From Paenibacillus silvestris (GTDB lineage: Bacteria > Bacillota > Bacilli > Paenibacillales > NBRC-103111), in the NCBI RefSeq assembly GCF_009882985.1, contig NZ_WTUZ01000020.1, positions 1 through 64,000 on the forward strand: 64,000 nucleotides of DNA, given 5' to 3'. Below the pieces are notes generated by a model. It searched no databases, was not told the DNA's origin, and saw only the letters and a list, made by a program, of their open reading frames with translations. Positions within the stretch are counted from its first letter, which is position 1. Every line of letters begins with the position of its first letter. Below are positions 9,066 through 17,967 of this stretch, piece after piece. The position numbers were made by a program, and so were the translations under genes.

Positions 9066-9188
9066 TGGACGTAAACCCCTTTTCTCATTCTACCTAATGA
9101 TCTTATTATATGCCACGCAGTATATCGATACAAATCAGTACTTTGAAAAAGCTACCAATAGACTGCCTATTCTCCTCTATATAAGCAG

Positions 9189-9216
9189 AAATAAGAGTCC
9201 GCATGGACTCTTATTT
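9189..9216 (-). terminator. Stem-loop at the end of the sigma-factor gene
   Basis: AAATAAGAGTCC pairs perfectly with GGACTCTTATTT around a 4-nt loop. The stem includes the TAA stop of the sigma gene, and the T tail is short. Confidence 0.65.
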
Positions 9217-9732
9217 CCCCGTTCCCCATTCTTCTAACAACTTCTGCTTGATGACATCTCTCGCCCGGAACAACCGCTGCCGAACAACACCCTCCGTAAC
9301 CCCTAATTCAATCGCCATATCCTTGTAAGATAAGTTATGTATCCATTTCATTGCAATTATTTGACGGTAAGCTGGCGTGAGTTGATTAATATAAGATATG
9401 ATGGCTTCCCGCATGAGCTTCAGCTCAACTTCTTGATCCAGGGAACCCAAATAATCCGAGGTGGGTGCTGTTTCCTTGATGCAGAGCATCAGTTCCGTTT
9501 CAAGTTCATCTCTGTTGCGCTTGTGCTTGCGAAGGTGATTCAGCGTTACATTTCGGGTCAGCTTTTTGACCCAGCTTTCATATTTATCAATATCCTGAAG
9601 CAGCGGCGCTTTCCGCACAGCCCGAAGAAAAGACTCTTGAATAATATCCTCCACGGCCGCATGATCCCTAAGGATAAAATAAATCATCGGATAGACGAGG
9701 AGATAGAACTCATGATATATCTGTTCCTGCAC
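9211..9732 (-). CDS. ECF-type RNA polymerase sigma-70 factor
   Basis: 173 residues. Sigma region 2 is at about 5-70 (DHAAVEDIIQESFLRA, SWVKKLTRNVTLNHLRKHKR) and region 4 HTH at about 110-165 (LSYKDMAIELGVTEGVVRQRLFRAR). The start is GTG at 9732 with a weak AGAGAAGAG site. No anti-sigma gene lies next to it, unusual for the class. Upstream (9797-9857) CCCTAGC and GCTAGGG can pair around a smaller CCCT/AGGG hairpin, a possible leader structure or operator. Which promoters it reads cannot be told from here. Confidence 0.92.
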   Translation of the reverse strand: MQEQIYHEFYLLVYPMIYFILRDHAAVEDIIQESFLRAVRKAPLLQDIDKYESWVKKLTRNVTLNHLRKHKRNRDELETELMLCIKETAPTSDYLGSLDQEVELKLMREAIISYINQLTPAYRQIIAMKWIHNLSYKDMAIELGVTEGVVRQRLFRARDVIKQKLLEEWGTGK

Positions 9733-9901
9733 GCTCTTCTCTAAAGTGTAAAAATCACTGCTAAATAACAGTCTGAGCGACTTCGAAATAAACGCCCCCT
9801 AGCCAACCAGGTAAAAACATATCTGTTTCATACCCTTATTTTAGGGCAAAGCTAGGGAGTAAACAACAATAAAAACAAAGTAATATGGTAATAAAACCCA
9901 C

Positions 9902-10711
9902 TTAGTGCTTATGTTGGTTTTTTTCGCGCAGCCAGGCAAAAACGTCATCAAGTGCCTTCTCATCTTCCTTACGAGGAAAGCGGTGCTCTAATCCTGTAAA
10001 CAGCGCCATTGTGTAAGATTTACCTGCTTGTTCCAAAGCAGCAGCCAATTTCTTGGCGTGACTGATATCTACTTGCGAATCCAGAGTCCCATGGATGATA
10101 TAGATGGGTGTGTCGATTTCGTGAACCCAATGCGCCGGCGAGCGATCCACGTAAGCTTCAATTTCTTTCTTCGGGTGTCCGACAACACGCTTTAGCATCC
10201 GCCGCAGGTCAACGCGCTGTTCATACGTGTCGAGCATGTCGCTCACACCGCTCCAAACAACAACTGGTCCTACCCCACTGCACTCTCTTGCTGCGCGCAT
10301 CACCATTACGGCTCCGCGTGAAAACCCGATTAAAGATACAGGTCCTGGCTGCACTTCCTCTAAAGACTGAACCATAGGAATCGCGTGAAATAAATCATAC
10401 CTGTCTTCCCCGCCGAAATCCTCTCGCCCTTCACCGCCTTCATTCCCTCTATAATAAGGAGCAAAGACGACATAACCACGCTTGGCCATTGATATAATTC
10501 GCCTTTTCCGAACCATACCGACGCGCTTAATGCCACCCCGACAATAAATCACAGCAGGCTGAGGACTTGTCCCTTCCGGAACGGCTAGCAGCCCCTTCAC
10601 CTTCAACCCCTGACTTACATAAGTGAGAATAAATAAGGAAATATGCTTAACAAAGCACCGAATTTGCTCTCTGTCTATTAATTGACCATCCTGTAATTGT
10701 GCTATGGACAT
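9902..10711 (-). CDS. Alpha/beta hydrolase (prolyl-oligopeptidase/dienelactone-hydrolase type)
   Basis: 269 residues, cytosolic. The N-terminal region carries an oxyanion-loop region (VIYCRGG). The nucleophile elbow is GFSRGA with Ser near 158; the acid is Asp in HGTLDSQVD and the base His in GLEHRFP, completing a catalytic triad in order. The fold fits peptidase S9 or acyl-esterase-like hydrolases of unknown substrate. The start at 10711 has a GGGGG site just upstream. It is divergent from the 85-residue gene. Confidence 0.85.
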   Translation of the reverse strand: MSIAQLQDGQLIDREQIRCFVKHISLFILTYVSQGLKVKGLLAVPEGTSPQPAVIYCRGGIKRVGMVRKRRIISMAKRGYVVFAPYYRGNEGGEGREDFGGEDRYDLFHAIPMVQSLEEVQPGPVSLIGFSRGAVMVMRAARECSGVGPVVVWSGVSDMLDTYEQRVDLRRMLKRVVGHPKKEIEAYVDRSPAHWVHEIDTPIYIIHGTLDSQVDISHAKKLAAALEQAGKSYTMALFTGLEHRFPRKEDEKALDDVFAWLREKNQHKH

Positions 10712-10724
10712 GGGTCCCCCTATT

Positions 10725-10753
10725 TTGACAGCTGTCAGATCATCAGATAAACT
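10725..10753 (+). promoter_or_regulatory. Predicted SigA promoter with overlapping dyad
   Basis: TTGACA (10725-10730), a 17-nt spacer and TAAACT (10748-10753) precede the small plus-strand gene. A perfect 12-bp palindrome, TGACAGCTGTCA (10726-10737), overlaps the -35 and could be a repressor site. Confidence 0.6.
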
Positions 10754-10792
10754 AGAAGTGTCTTACTATTTTCCATCCGAAGGGATGAAACT

Positions 10793-11050
10793 ATGAATAC
10801 AGATTTTGAGAAAGAATTCAACGCTCTTGTGTTAAAAACCGCAGAACTCATTACGGGAGATACGTCACCTGAAATGCTTGAGAAAATAAAAGTATGGGCA
10901 TTTTTCAATCATGTTCATAAATCGCTCCCGGCACTTACTTCTCATTGGAATCAAACGCATCCCGAAAGCAAAGCAGAAGTGCGTCGTATTTTCGAAGAGA
11001 TTCGTGATTTAAATCAAGCTCTGCAAGCCAAAAAGCCTGACACGAAGTAA
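10793..11050 (+). CDS. Small protein, DUF2573/YusU-like
   Basis: 85 residues, helical, soluble and acidic. The length and pattern (NTDFEKEFNALVLKTAELI start; a KVWAFFNHVHKSLPAL core) resemble the DUF2573 family typified by Bacillus YusU, which has no known function. An ATCCGAAGGGATGAAACT site precedes the ATG. It stands alone between a predicted promoter and a terminator. Confidence 0.7.
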   Translation: MNTDFEKEFNALVLKTAELITGDTSPEMLEKIKVWAFFNHVHKSLPALTSHWNQTHPESKAEVRRIFEEIRDLNQALQAKKPDTK

Positions 11051-11064
11051 CTTCGCTCACGACG

Positions 11065-11111
11065 AAAAAAGCGGATTCCCAGTCCATTGACCGGGGTCCG
11101 CTTTATTTTTT
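11065..11111. terminator. Bidirectional terminator
   Basis: AAAGCGGATTCCC pairs with GGGGTCCGCTTT, with A/T runs on both sides. It serves the convergent small gene and SDR gene. Confidence 0.85.
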
Positions 11112-11885
11112 ATTTAAAATCCCCGATGCTAACCGATCGAACAGCCGCGGAAATAAGTGAAACAGCTTAATGCCAACGCCTGCTACAAAAGGGAGGTTCT
11201 TCTCTGGTATTTTTTTCTCTATGGCATGGATCAGCTCTTTCACAACTTTCTCCGGTTTGAGCATAAACCAAGCGACATTCTTAACATAGTTCCCGCTCGG
11301 ATCTGCTTTATCGAAGAATGGCGTGGAAATTGGTCCAGGATTAATCGCCGTAACCGAAATCCCCGTTCGCATCAGCTCCTGACGCAAGCTGTTCGTGAAA
11401 CCGAGCACAGCATGTTTCGTTGCCGAATAACCCGTAGATTTGGCTGAACCGATCTTCCCTGCCATCGAGGCAATGTTCACGATATGACCGTTTCCCGCCT
11501 TCAACATATGAGGCAATACAGCCTGCGTACAGCGGACAACCCCCATGTAGTTCACGTTCATCATATCTTCAAAATGTTCCAGCGGCGCCCCTGCAAACGA
11601 CTCAAATATCCCGTATCCTGCATTGTTGATTAAAATGTCAATACGACCGAATTTCGCTATAATCTGGCTTACTACGTCATTTACTTGCTGCGTGTTCGTA
11701 ACATCAAGTGGGTAGACAGCATGCTGGCCTTGAATGCCTGCCGCAATCGACTCAAGCTTGTCTGTGCTGCGAGCTGTCAAAATGGGAATCGCCCCCATCG
11801 CCGCAAACTGTTGTGCCATAACAGCGCCGATGCCGCTTGACGCTCCTGTAATCAAGACGATTTTGTTCGAAATGTTCAACGTCAT
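11103..11885 (-). CDS. Short-chain dehydrogenase/reductase (SDR)
   Basis: 260 residues. The NAD(P) motif TGASSGIG lies at 13-20, NNAG near 92, and the catalytic Ser and YSATK (Tyr-x3-Lys) follow near 145 and 158. These mark a classical SDR acting on an alcohol or carbonyl; the substrate is unknown. The start at 11885 is chosen for its GGGGAGAA site and because the glycine motif then sits at the normal distance; the frame extends upstream without SDR character. CheX lies upstream in the same direction, 104 bp away. Confidence 0.92.
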   Translation of the reverse strand: MTLNISNKIVLITGASSGIGAVMAQQFAAMGAIPILTARSTDKLESIAAGIQGQHAVYPLDVTNTQQVNDVVSQIIAKFGRIDILINNAGYGIFESFAGAPLEHFEDMMNVNYMGVVRCTQAVLPHMLKAGNGHIVNIASMAGKIGSAKSTGYSATKHAVLGFTNSLRQELMRTGISVTAINPGPISTPFFDKADPSGNYVKNVAWFMLKPEKVVKELIHAIEKKIPEKNLPFVAGVGIKLFHLFPRLFDRLASGILNKK

Positions 11886-11989
11886 TTCTCCCCATTCCCG
11901 TAAGTAAGTTACAAAAAAAAGAGAACCGCTTATCGCAGTACTCCATTTCTTCTTTCTTATGTATACAACATTATAATCCAATATTCATA

Positions 11990-12448
11990 TTACGTAATTA
12001 ACACTTGAATGTCCAGTTCCCCAATGCTTTCCATAATCAAAGGAATGGTTAGCGCCCTCTTCGGTACAAAACCAGCAGCTGTCGCTGATTGAACAAGCTT
12101 CGGAGGCGTGATATCTACCCTTACTCCTTGATTGAACAACATGGTGCTTGCATTCCCGCTAATCATATTACCAAGCTCAGAGATAGCGCTCTTGCCCATT
12201 TCGTCCATTTCCGTAATTACAAACCCGCCCATCATCGCGGATACCATCTTCAAAGCGACGTCCTCAGCCAAGCCGAATACAATATCGCCTTCCATTTGTC
12301 CGGTCATCCCGATCTGGATCCAAATATACTTTTCCACAAATTTGACGTCTTTGACGCCGAGCTGCCCTGTAGTTGGACGAATGTTAGCAACCTGCTCGAT
12401 GACAATTCTAGCCGACTCCAAAAAAGGATTAATGTACTCCGCCTTCAT
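11990..12448 (-). CDS. cheX: CheX-type CheY-P phosphatase
   Basis: 152 residues. The CheC/CheX/FliY phosphatase motif S-x3-E-x2-N is present once (Ser87, Glu91, Asn94, within KSAISELGNMISGNAS). Length and the single motif fit CheX rather than the two-motif CheC. Family members dephosphorylate CheY-P to reset chemotaxis. It is an orphan here, with no flagellar or chemotaxis genes nearby. It is divergent from the PAS kinase gene. Confidence 0.85.
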   Translation of the reverse strand: MKAEYINPFLESARIVIEQVANIRPTTGQLGVKDVKFVEKYIWIQIGMTGQMEGDIVFGLAEDVALKMVSAMMGGFVITEMDEMGKSAISELGNMISGNASTMLFNQGVRVDITPPKLVQSATAAGFVPKRALTIPLIMESIGELDIQVLIT

Positions 12449-12601
12449 AGCTCCGCTCCGATCTCATTTGTGAATAAGTTCCACGAAAAACGACCTTTTT
12501 CAACATTATACCTAAAATACTAGGACAAGTATACTGTATTTTTTCATAAAATAGTTCCTTATACTCACATACAGACACTCTTCCTGCCTTCATACTAAAA
12601 T

Positions 12602-12608
12602 TGTCGAA
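12602..12608 (+). promoter_or_regulatory. Putative Spo0A box 1
   Basis: TGTCGAA, the consensus 0A box, 127 bp upstream of the kinase gene's ATG start codon, in the divergent cheX/kinase control region. Confidence 0.5.
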
Positions 12609-12673
12609 ACTGCATGTAAAGATCTTAATCAGCAGGAAACAGAGCAGGTTATCTGGAAGAATATATAAATATG

Positions 12674-12680
12674 TGTCGAA
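12674..12680 (+). promoter_or_regulatory. Putative Spo0A box 2
   Basis: A second TGTCGAA, same orientation, 72 bp from the first and 55 bp upstream of the kinase start. Two exact copies in 250 bp are unlikely by chance, and the gene downstream looks like a sporulation kinase. Confidence 0.5.
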
Positions 12681-12734
12681 TCCTGTTCTGATTACAGGGT
12701 GTTCGTCCTTTTAAAGGAGAGCTGGAAGACAACC

Positions 12735-14429
12735 ATGATGAAACAGAAAACGACAATTAAACATTGCACGTTATATCAACTTACACTTGTCTATCATATT
12801 ATCGCTCTGCTGCTAATCGGTGCGGACTTCTTTCTTATTCATCAGCTTCCCTATGTCAGCGAACACCATTCCATCCGGCTAACAATCGATATCGTCATTC
12901 TTGGCACGATCGTCGGACTCGCTTGGTACGTACTCAGAAGAGTCAAAAAAGGAGAAACGGCTATTCTGGAAACGGCAGAGCGGTACCAATCTCTATACGA
13001 CAACCATCCGGACTCGATTATTTCTTTCAGCCTAGACGGTGAAGTGCTTTCTGCCAACCACGGGCTTGAAAGCCTGCTCGGTCTTGGACGCGAGAACTCC
13101 ACCACTTCATTTATTCCAATGATCAGCCCGCCTGATTTGCTCAAAGCTTTGCACCACTTCCAAGTGGCGTCCGCTGGGATGCCGCAAAATTTCGAAGCTG
13201 CTTTTATTCATCAAAGCGGAATACCGATCTCTTCTAATGTAACGTTCGTCCCGACGAAAATCGATGATCAGGTCGTAGGCATTTACGCCATTCTCAAGGA
13301 CCTTACAGAGGTTAAAGAACAGAAGAAAGTCATCGACAAACTCTATAAGCAAAATCAGCTCATCCTCAACTCTGTTTCAGAAGGCATTTATGGGATTGAT
13401 ATGAGCGGCCGTACGATCTTCTGGAATCAAGCTGCTGAAACAATCACTGGCTGGAAAGTGGATGAAATGCTCGGCAGGCAAATACATAATCTCATTCGGC
13501 CTGAGAAGAGCGATGGCACTCCTTTTTCACGCGAAGAAAGTCCCATTCTGAACACGATTCTGAATCGGGATGCCCCCATTATGAAAGAGGACTTGTTCTG
13601 GAGAAAGGATGGCACAGCTTTCCCTGTCGAGTTCATGTCGAGCCCCATCCTAGAGGAGAAAGGGCACATCCTAGGTACGGTTATTACATTTAAAGATATT
13701 ACCGCATTAAAAAAGACCCAGGAGCTACTTATCAAGTCGGATAAACTTTCCGCTGTAGGACAACTAGCCGCTGGAGTGGCGCACGAAATCCGCAATCCAT
13801 TGACAGCCTTGAAGGGATTCCTTCAATTATTAATGAAAACGAAAAGTGTCAAAGAACAATACTACATAGAAATTATGCAAAAAGAGCTGCAGCGCATTGA
13901 GTTTATCGTCAATGAGTTCCTGTTCGTCTCGAAGCCTCAAGCTACCAATTTTGATATTCGAACTGTAGACTCTATTGTGATGAGTACGATCGAGCTTCTC
14001 CAGCCTCAAGCGTTGCTCGATAACATTCAAATCGAAGCCGATATTGAGCCGGGTCTGCCCCCTGTCACATGTGACGAACGGCAAATTAAACAGGTTTTCA
14101 TTAATATCTTGAAAAATGCGCTGGAGTCCATGGAAGAGGGTGGATTAATGCGTATCGAGGTCGCAGCTGACCCTGTTAAGCGAAACATTACCATCCGTTT
14201 CATTGATCAAGGGTGCGGTATTGCACCAGAACGGCTGCCTAAGCTGGGAGAACCTTTCTATAGTACCAAGGAAAAAGGCACTGGGCTTGGCCTTATGGTC
14301 TGTTACCGTATTATTGAGGCGCATGGCGGTATGATGGAAATTCAAAGTAAGCTGGAAGAAGGAACGACGGTTGAAATTATACTTCCCTCCACACAAGTCA
14401 AAATCACCGAAGGAGTTACTGCAACATGA
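12735..14429 (+). CDS. PAS-domain sensor histidine kinase, sporulation (KinB/KinE) type
   Basis: About 564 residues. Two N-terminal membrane helices (about 16-36 and 50-67) with a short external loop are followed by two PAS domains (about 82-193 and 206-325), then HisKA with the phospho-accepting His350 in GVAHEIRNPLTALKGF, and an ATPase domain (NILKNALESM, DQGCGI, GTGLGLMV). The HisKA sequence matches the KinA-E group feeding the Spo0A phosphorelay. No response regulator is adjacent, as expected for phosphorelay kinases, and two Spo0A boxes lie upstream. The ATG at 12735 is chosen over an upstream GTG (12699). Its stop overlaps the next ATG. Confidence 0.88.
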   Translation: MMKQKTTIKHCTLYQLTLVYHIIALLLIGADFFLIHQLPYVSEHHSIRLTIDIVILGTIVGLAWYVLRRVKKGETAILETAERYQSLYDNHPDSIISFSLDGEVLSANHGLESLLGLGRENSTTSFIPMISPPDLLKALHHFQVASAGMPQNFEAAFIHQSGIPISSNVTFVPTKIDDQVVGIYAILKDLTEVKEQKKVIDKLYKQNQLILNSVSEGIYGIDMSGRTIFWNQAAETITGWKVDEMLGRQIHNLIRPEKSDGTPFSREESPILNTILNRDAPIMKEDLFWRKDGTAFPVEFMSSPILEEKGHILGTVITFKDITALKKTQELLIKSDKLSAVGQLAAGVAHEIRNPLTALKGFLQLLMKTKSVKEQYYIEIMQKELQRIEFIVNEFLFVSKPQATNFDIRTVDSIVMSTIELLQPQALLDNIQIEADIEPGLPPVTCDERQIKQVFINILKNALESMEEGGLMRIEVAADPVKRNITIRFIDQGCGIAPERLPKLGEPFYSTKEKGTGLGLMVCYRIIEAHGGMMEIQSKLEEGTTVEIILPSTQVKITEGVTAT

Positions 14430-15220
14430 ACGGTTTTCTCATAGATCTGGATGGTACGCTATATCGGGGCCATGAACCGATTCCATATGCAGCTGCTTTC
14501 ATTCAGTGGCTGCAGCAGCACGAATTGCCTTATTTATTGGTGACGAACAATTCGTCCCGTACACCTGAGCAGGTTGCCGAGCATCTCTTAGAGCTCGGCA
14601 TTGAAGTGCCGGCGACGGCGGTCTATACCTCCTCGCAGGCCGCCGCCAAGTACTTGACCGAGCAGCGCGTGGGCAACCGCGTGCATATGGTCGGCGAAGC
14701 CGGACTGCGGATCGCCCTTGAGGCATCCGGCTTCGCTGTTGAAGGGACGACGCCTCCAGATTACGTCGTCCAAGGCATTGATCGCAGCTTCACCTATGCG
14801 AAGCTGACCGAAGCGGTCCGCCACCTGAAGGCTGGCGCGACCTATGTGTTAACCAATCCCGACCGCATGCTGCCGTCGGATGGAGGGCTTCTGCCAGGGG
14901 CTGGCTCCCTGGCTGCTTCGATCACCGCCGCCTCCGGCGTGGAGCCGGTGGTGATCGGGAAGCCTTCGCCGATCATCATGGCTTACGCCATAGAGCGGCT
15001 TGGTCTACCTGCCGCCGATGTCTGGGTCATCGGCGATAACGTGCATACCGACATCCGCGGAGGCGTGGTGTCGGGGTGTCGCACGGCGCTCGTGCTGACC
15101 GGCGTCGCAACGGCGGATAACGTGCACGAGCAGCTGGCGTCGGCGGGCGTGACGCCGGAGCTGGTCTGCGATGATTTGGCACATTTCATCGCGCAGTTTA
15201 CTGAGCTTGGCGGGTTGTAA
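14426..15220 (+). CDS. yutF: HAD hydrolase, YutF/NagD-like (TIGR01457)
   Basis: 264 residues. Motif I is IDLDGTLY (Asp7 nucleophile, Asp9), motif II TNNSSR, motif III around VIGKPSP, and motif IV GDNVHTDIRGG, which together define the NagD/AraL/YutF C2A-cap branch. These act on sugar or nucleotide phosphates with broad specificity; YutF's physiological substrate is uncertain. It is translationally coupled to the kinase (ATGA overlap). From about 14580 the DNA becomes distinctly GC-rich, unlike the kinase before it. Confidence 0.88.
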   Translation: MNGFLIDLDGTLYRGHEPIPYAAAFIQWLQQHELPYLLVTNNSSRTPEQVAEHLLELGIEVPATAVYTSSQAAAKYLTEQRVGNRVHMVGEAGLRIALEASGFAVEGTTPPDYVVQGIDRSFTYAKLTEAVRHLKAGATYVLTNPDRMLPSDGGLLPGAGSLAASITAASGVEPVVIGKPSPIIMAYAIERLGLPAADVWVIGDNVHTDIRGGVVSGCRTALVLTGVATADNVHEQLASAGVTPELVCDDLAHFIAQFTELGGL

Positions 15221-15314
15221 GCCGCTATGATTGAAAGCTCATCTTTCCCACCATCCACTCACGCTACTCACCATCCATCCAACTTTCATCTACCTGCCTC
15301 TAACAAATTTCAAT

Positions 15315-15349
15315 AACCCTAGCGGGAATGCCGCTAGGGTTTTATTTTT
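15315..15349 (+). terminator. Rho-independent terminator
   Basis: AACCCTAGCGG pairs with CCGCTAGGGTT around a short loop, followed by TTATTTTT. Confidence 0.92.
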
Positions 15350-15350
15350 G

Positions 15351-15526
15351 GGAACTACAGGCCTCTATTTGCATGAAAACCGGCTATTTCCTCTAGGTAG
15401 CGGAACTACAGGGCTTTATTCGGCTTCCATACCCGATTTTCAGGTGATTCCCGCAAAATAACGGACTGTAGTTCCCCTTGCATGTGGAATATGTGCCTTT
15501 CCTGCGAAATAGCGTACCATAGTTCC
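15351..15526. repeat. Four-box palindromic element, family A copy 1
   Basis: GGAACTACAG occurs at 15351 and 15402 (51 nt apart), then the inverse CTGTAGTTCC at 15466 and CCATAGTTCC at 15517 (51 nt apart). The two halves face each other. Boxes are extended by CTATTT or AAATAGC on one side. The element fills the convergent gap between yutF and the PadR gene, is non-coding, and shares boxes and geometry with 28178-28353. Confidence 0.8.
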
Positions 15527-15624
15527 CTTTGCAGCCGTGCAGGAATGCTGGAAACAAAAAAAACCGCCGACCCACACTGCGTGTGGGTTGGTGGTTTCAA
15601 GTTTGCGGTTTCTTCCTCACACAA

Positions 15625-16203
15625 TCAATCTAAATGCTCCCAGTCCACATCAGGAGGAGAGCCCTTCTCCTGCAAGCGGCCCTCTCGGGCATCCTTTTGC
15701 AGCTGCTCCAGCCATTTCAATTCACTGAATGAACGTTTATATGTGCCAACCAACATCTGTAAAACAACTCGAGGAACTACGTTGAGATGCTCTTCATACA
15801 GGCTTTTCATTTTGTTCATGATCATTTTCTGGGCCAATATTTTATTCTCTAAAGTATCGGCTATTTTGGACTGATCACCATGTACGGAAAATGGCAGAGC
15901 GACGTAGAGCGGGTGATAGTGCTTGATTTCTTCATGAAACTGCTCGATCAGCAGTTCTTGGAATTTAAGCTTCCCAGCCTCCGTAATTTGAAAGACAGTT
16001 TTCTCCGGACGGTTCGTATCACGCACGACTTCAAGTGCTTCCACGTGACCGTCTTTGCGCAGTTGATCCATGGCATAATAAAGCGAGCCGTCTTGCAGCT
16101 TCATATAATTATGCATGCCTCTTTCTTTCATTGTTTGCCGAATCTCATAAGTATGCCGATTAGCTTCCATCAACAAACCGAGTATGACGAGCTTCATCGA
16201 CAT
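15625..16203 (-). CDS. PadR-family transcriptional regulator
   Basis: 192 residues. The N-terminal winged helix (LVILGLLMEANRHTYEIRQ, then DGSLYYAMDQLRKDGHVE, about 1-80) is the PadR signature, and the C-terminal half is the helical Vir_act_alpha_C dimerisation region. It follows the MFS exporter by 13 nt and is probably co-transcribed, so it likely represses its own operon until a drug or toxic compound binds. The AT-rich palindrome at 17777-17792 is a candidate operator. Confidence 0.9.
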   Translation of the reverse strand: MSMKLVILGLLMEANRHTYEIRQTMKERGMHNYMKLQDGSLYYAMDQLRKDGHVEALEVVRDTNRPEKTVFQITEAGKLKFQELLIEQFHEEIKHYHPLYVALPFSVHGDQSKIADTLENKILAQKMIMNKMKSLYEEHLNVVPRVVLQMLVGTYKRSFSELKWLEQLQKDAREGRLQEKGSPPDVDWEHLD

Positions 16204-16216
16204 AGCGGTTATCCTC

Positions 16217-17743
16217 CTAGTGTCCTACAGGTGCACTCCCTTTGACAGGAGCTTTCCCTACTTCTAGCTTCGCATTGCCCATAAGCAAGATGAACGCGAG
16301 TCCAATGACGGCTAAAACAATCGTTGTTTGAAAAACAACAGCAATCGAATCAGCAAGTGCAGTCAGCAGCTTATGCAGCACATCAACAGGAATATTCGCA
16401 CGAACCTGAGGCTGCAGCAAGATGCGCGCATCATGAAACTTTTCAGCCATCGCCGGATCTTGTAGGGATTCTGTAATGTTATCTCTAAGTGAGTTTACCT
16501 GAATACTACCGAATACCGCAACTCCGATAGCCGAACCTACGGAACGGAAGAAGCCAACAAGCGAAGTTACCGTACCTCTGCGTCGGAAGTCTACTTTATG
16601 CAAAGCGGACATAGAAGTAATCGGGAAGCAAGCTCCGATACCAAGTCCCATAAGAATCATAAAAGTCGTGATGACCCAGCGCTTGGAATCGATGGAAATA
16701 CCACCCATGAGCGATGTAGCCACAATCAATAGTGCTGCGGACACCAACATGACATTGCGGTAAGAGAATTTACCGATGAAACGTCCGCCTAACGCAGAGC
16801 TGACTACAACACCCAGCATCATCGGCGTGAGCGTAGAACCCGCACTTGTAGCAGAGCCTTCAAATACACCTTGAATAAATAAAGGAATGTAAGTACCTGC
16901 TGAAATCAGAACAGCACCGTAAGCGAAACTGACACCCATGCTTGCCGTGAAAAGGCGATTCTTGAACAAGTCGAGTGGAACGATCGGTTCAGCTGCGTAT
17001 TTTTCAACCGTCAGGAAGACGGCTAAGAGAACAGCAAATCCTGCGAAAAGACTAATAATTTGCCAGGAAGCCCATGCATATTCTTTGCCACCTAGCTCAA
17101 GCGCAAACATCAGGGACACAATCGCTGCTGTCAGTAAAATTGTTCCGCTCCAGTCGATTTTGGCCTTACTGTGTTCCACAGAATCATGATAGGAAAAAAT
17201 AATGAGTAATAACGCGACTACCCCAAGCGGCAGATTAATGAAGAAAATCCATTCCCACGTTACATGATCCGTGAAATAAGCGCCAATGATTGGACCGAGT
17301 ACGCTCGATAGGCCAAATACGGCTCCGAAAAGCCCTTGCATTTTACCCCGCTTCTCAGGAGGAAAGATGTCAAAAATAATGGCAAATGTAATGGGCATCA
17401 AGGCACCGCCCCCGATACCTTGGATCGCGCGATACACGATCAGCTGAGTCATCGATGTGGCTGTTCCGCATAGGGCAGATCCGATCATGAAGACGATGAT
17501 CCCTATGATGAAAAATAACTTACGACCGTACATATCCGAGAGCTTACCGAAAATAGGCATGGCTGCGACGTTAGCAATCAAATAGGCTGAGAAAACCCAG
17601 ACGAACTGGTTGAATCCCCCTAGTTTGGACACAATGGTTGGCATCGCTGTAGAGACGATCGTCTGATCCAGTGAAGCCAGCAACAGTCCTAACATCAACC
17701 CGACAACTGTCCAGGTGGGGTTAGACTTACGTGTTAACGACAT
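16217..17743 (-). CDS. MFS multidrug exporter, DHA2 family (EmrB/QacA type)
   Basis: 508 residues with 14 membrane segments. Motif D1-like [13 protein letters not shown] lies in TM1, motif A ([13 protein letters not shown]) between TM2 and TM3, and motif C-like GPIIGAYF in TM5. These features define proton-driven drug:H+ antiporters of the DHA2 group. Pairing with a PadR regulator supports an inducible drug or bile/antibiotic efflux role; the substrate is not predictable. It is divergent from the LysR gene. Confidence 0.92.
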   Translation of the reverse strand: MSLTRKSNPTWTVVGLMLGLLLASLDQTIVSTAMPTIVSKLGGFNQFVWVFSAYLIANVAAMPIFGKLSDMYGRKLFFIIGIIVFMIGSALCGTATSMTQLIVYRAIQGIGGGALMPITFAIIFDIFPPEKRGKMQGLFGAVFGLSSVLGPIIGAYFTDHVTWEWIFFINLPLGVVALLLIIFSYHDSVEHSKAKIDWSGTILLTAAIVSLMFALELGGKEYAWASWQIISLFAGFAVLLAVFLTVEKYAAEPIVPLDLFKNRLFTASMGVSFAYGAVLISAGTYIPLFIQGVFEGSATSAGSTLTPMMLGVVVSSALGGRFIGKFSYRNVMLVSAALLIVATSLMGGISIDSKRWVITTFMILMGLGIGACFPITSMSALHKVDFRRRGTVTSLVGFFRSVGSAIGVAVFGSIQVNSLRDNITESLQDPAMAEKFHDARILLQPQVRANIPVDVLHKLLTALADSIAVVFQTTIVLAVIGLAFILLMGNAKLEVGKAPVKGSAPVGH

Positions 17744-17776
17744 GAAATGAATCTCCTTTTATCATTCAATTTAATA

Positions 17777-17792
17777 TATAATAATTATTATA
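17777..17792. promoter_or_regulatory. AT-rich perfect palindrome, candidate PadR operator
   Basis: TATAATAATTATTATA is a 16-bp perfect palindrome 34 bp upstream of the exporter start, in the promoter region of the MFS-padR operon. Confidence 0.4.
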
Positions 17793-17932
17793 ATCAAATT
17801 TGAGTATATGGCAATAAAATTCGACAGGTTGTTGTCCGTGTTTTCCGGGAAACATTGCCGACCCCCTCCTTCCTATCATATAATAAGGTTAGAAAAGGTT
17901 TTTATGCCCTTTACAATTTCGATAAATTTTAT

Positions 17933-17944
17933 TTGTAAATACAA
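17933..17944. promoter_or_regulatory. Dyad TTGTAAATACAA upstream of lysR gene
   Basis: A perfect 12-bp dyad 23 bp upstream of the lysR start, between divergent genes. LysR proteins usually bind T-N11-A dyads near their own promoter, so it is a candidate autoregulatory site. Confidence 0.35.
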
Positions 17945-17967
17945 TTTGAATAGCAGGAGGTAATCCT

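Noticed and set aside
12699-12734. Upstream GTG start for the PAS kinase
   Set aside because: The ATG at 12735 has a better-placed site and gives a normal N-terminus; the GTG would put the AAAGGAG inside the coding sequence.
15351-15526. Possible CRISPR or phage attachment site
   Set aside because: Only four short palindromic boxes, two in inverted orientation; no integrase or spacer structure.
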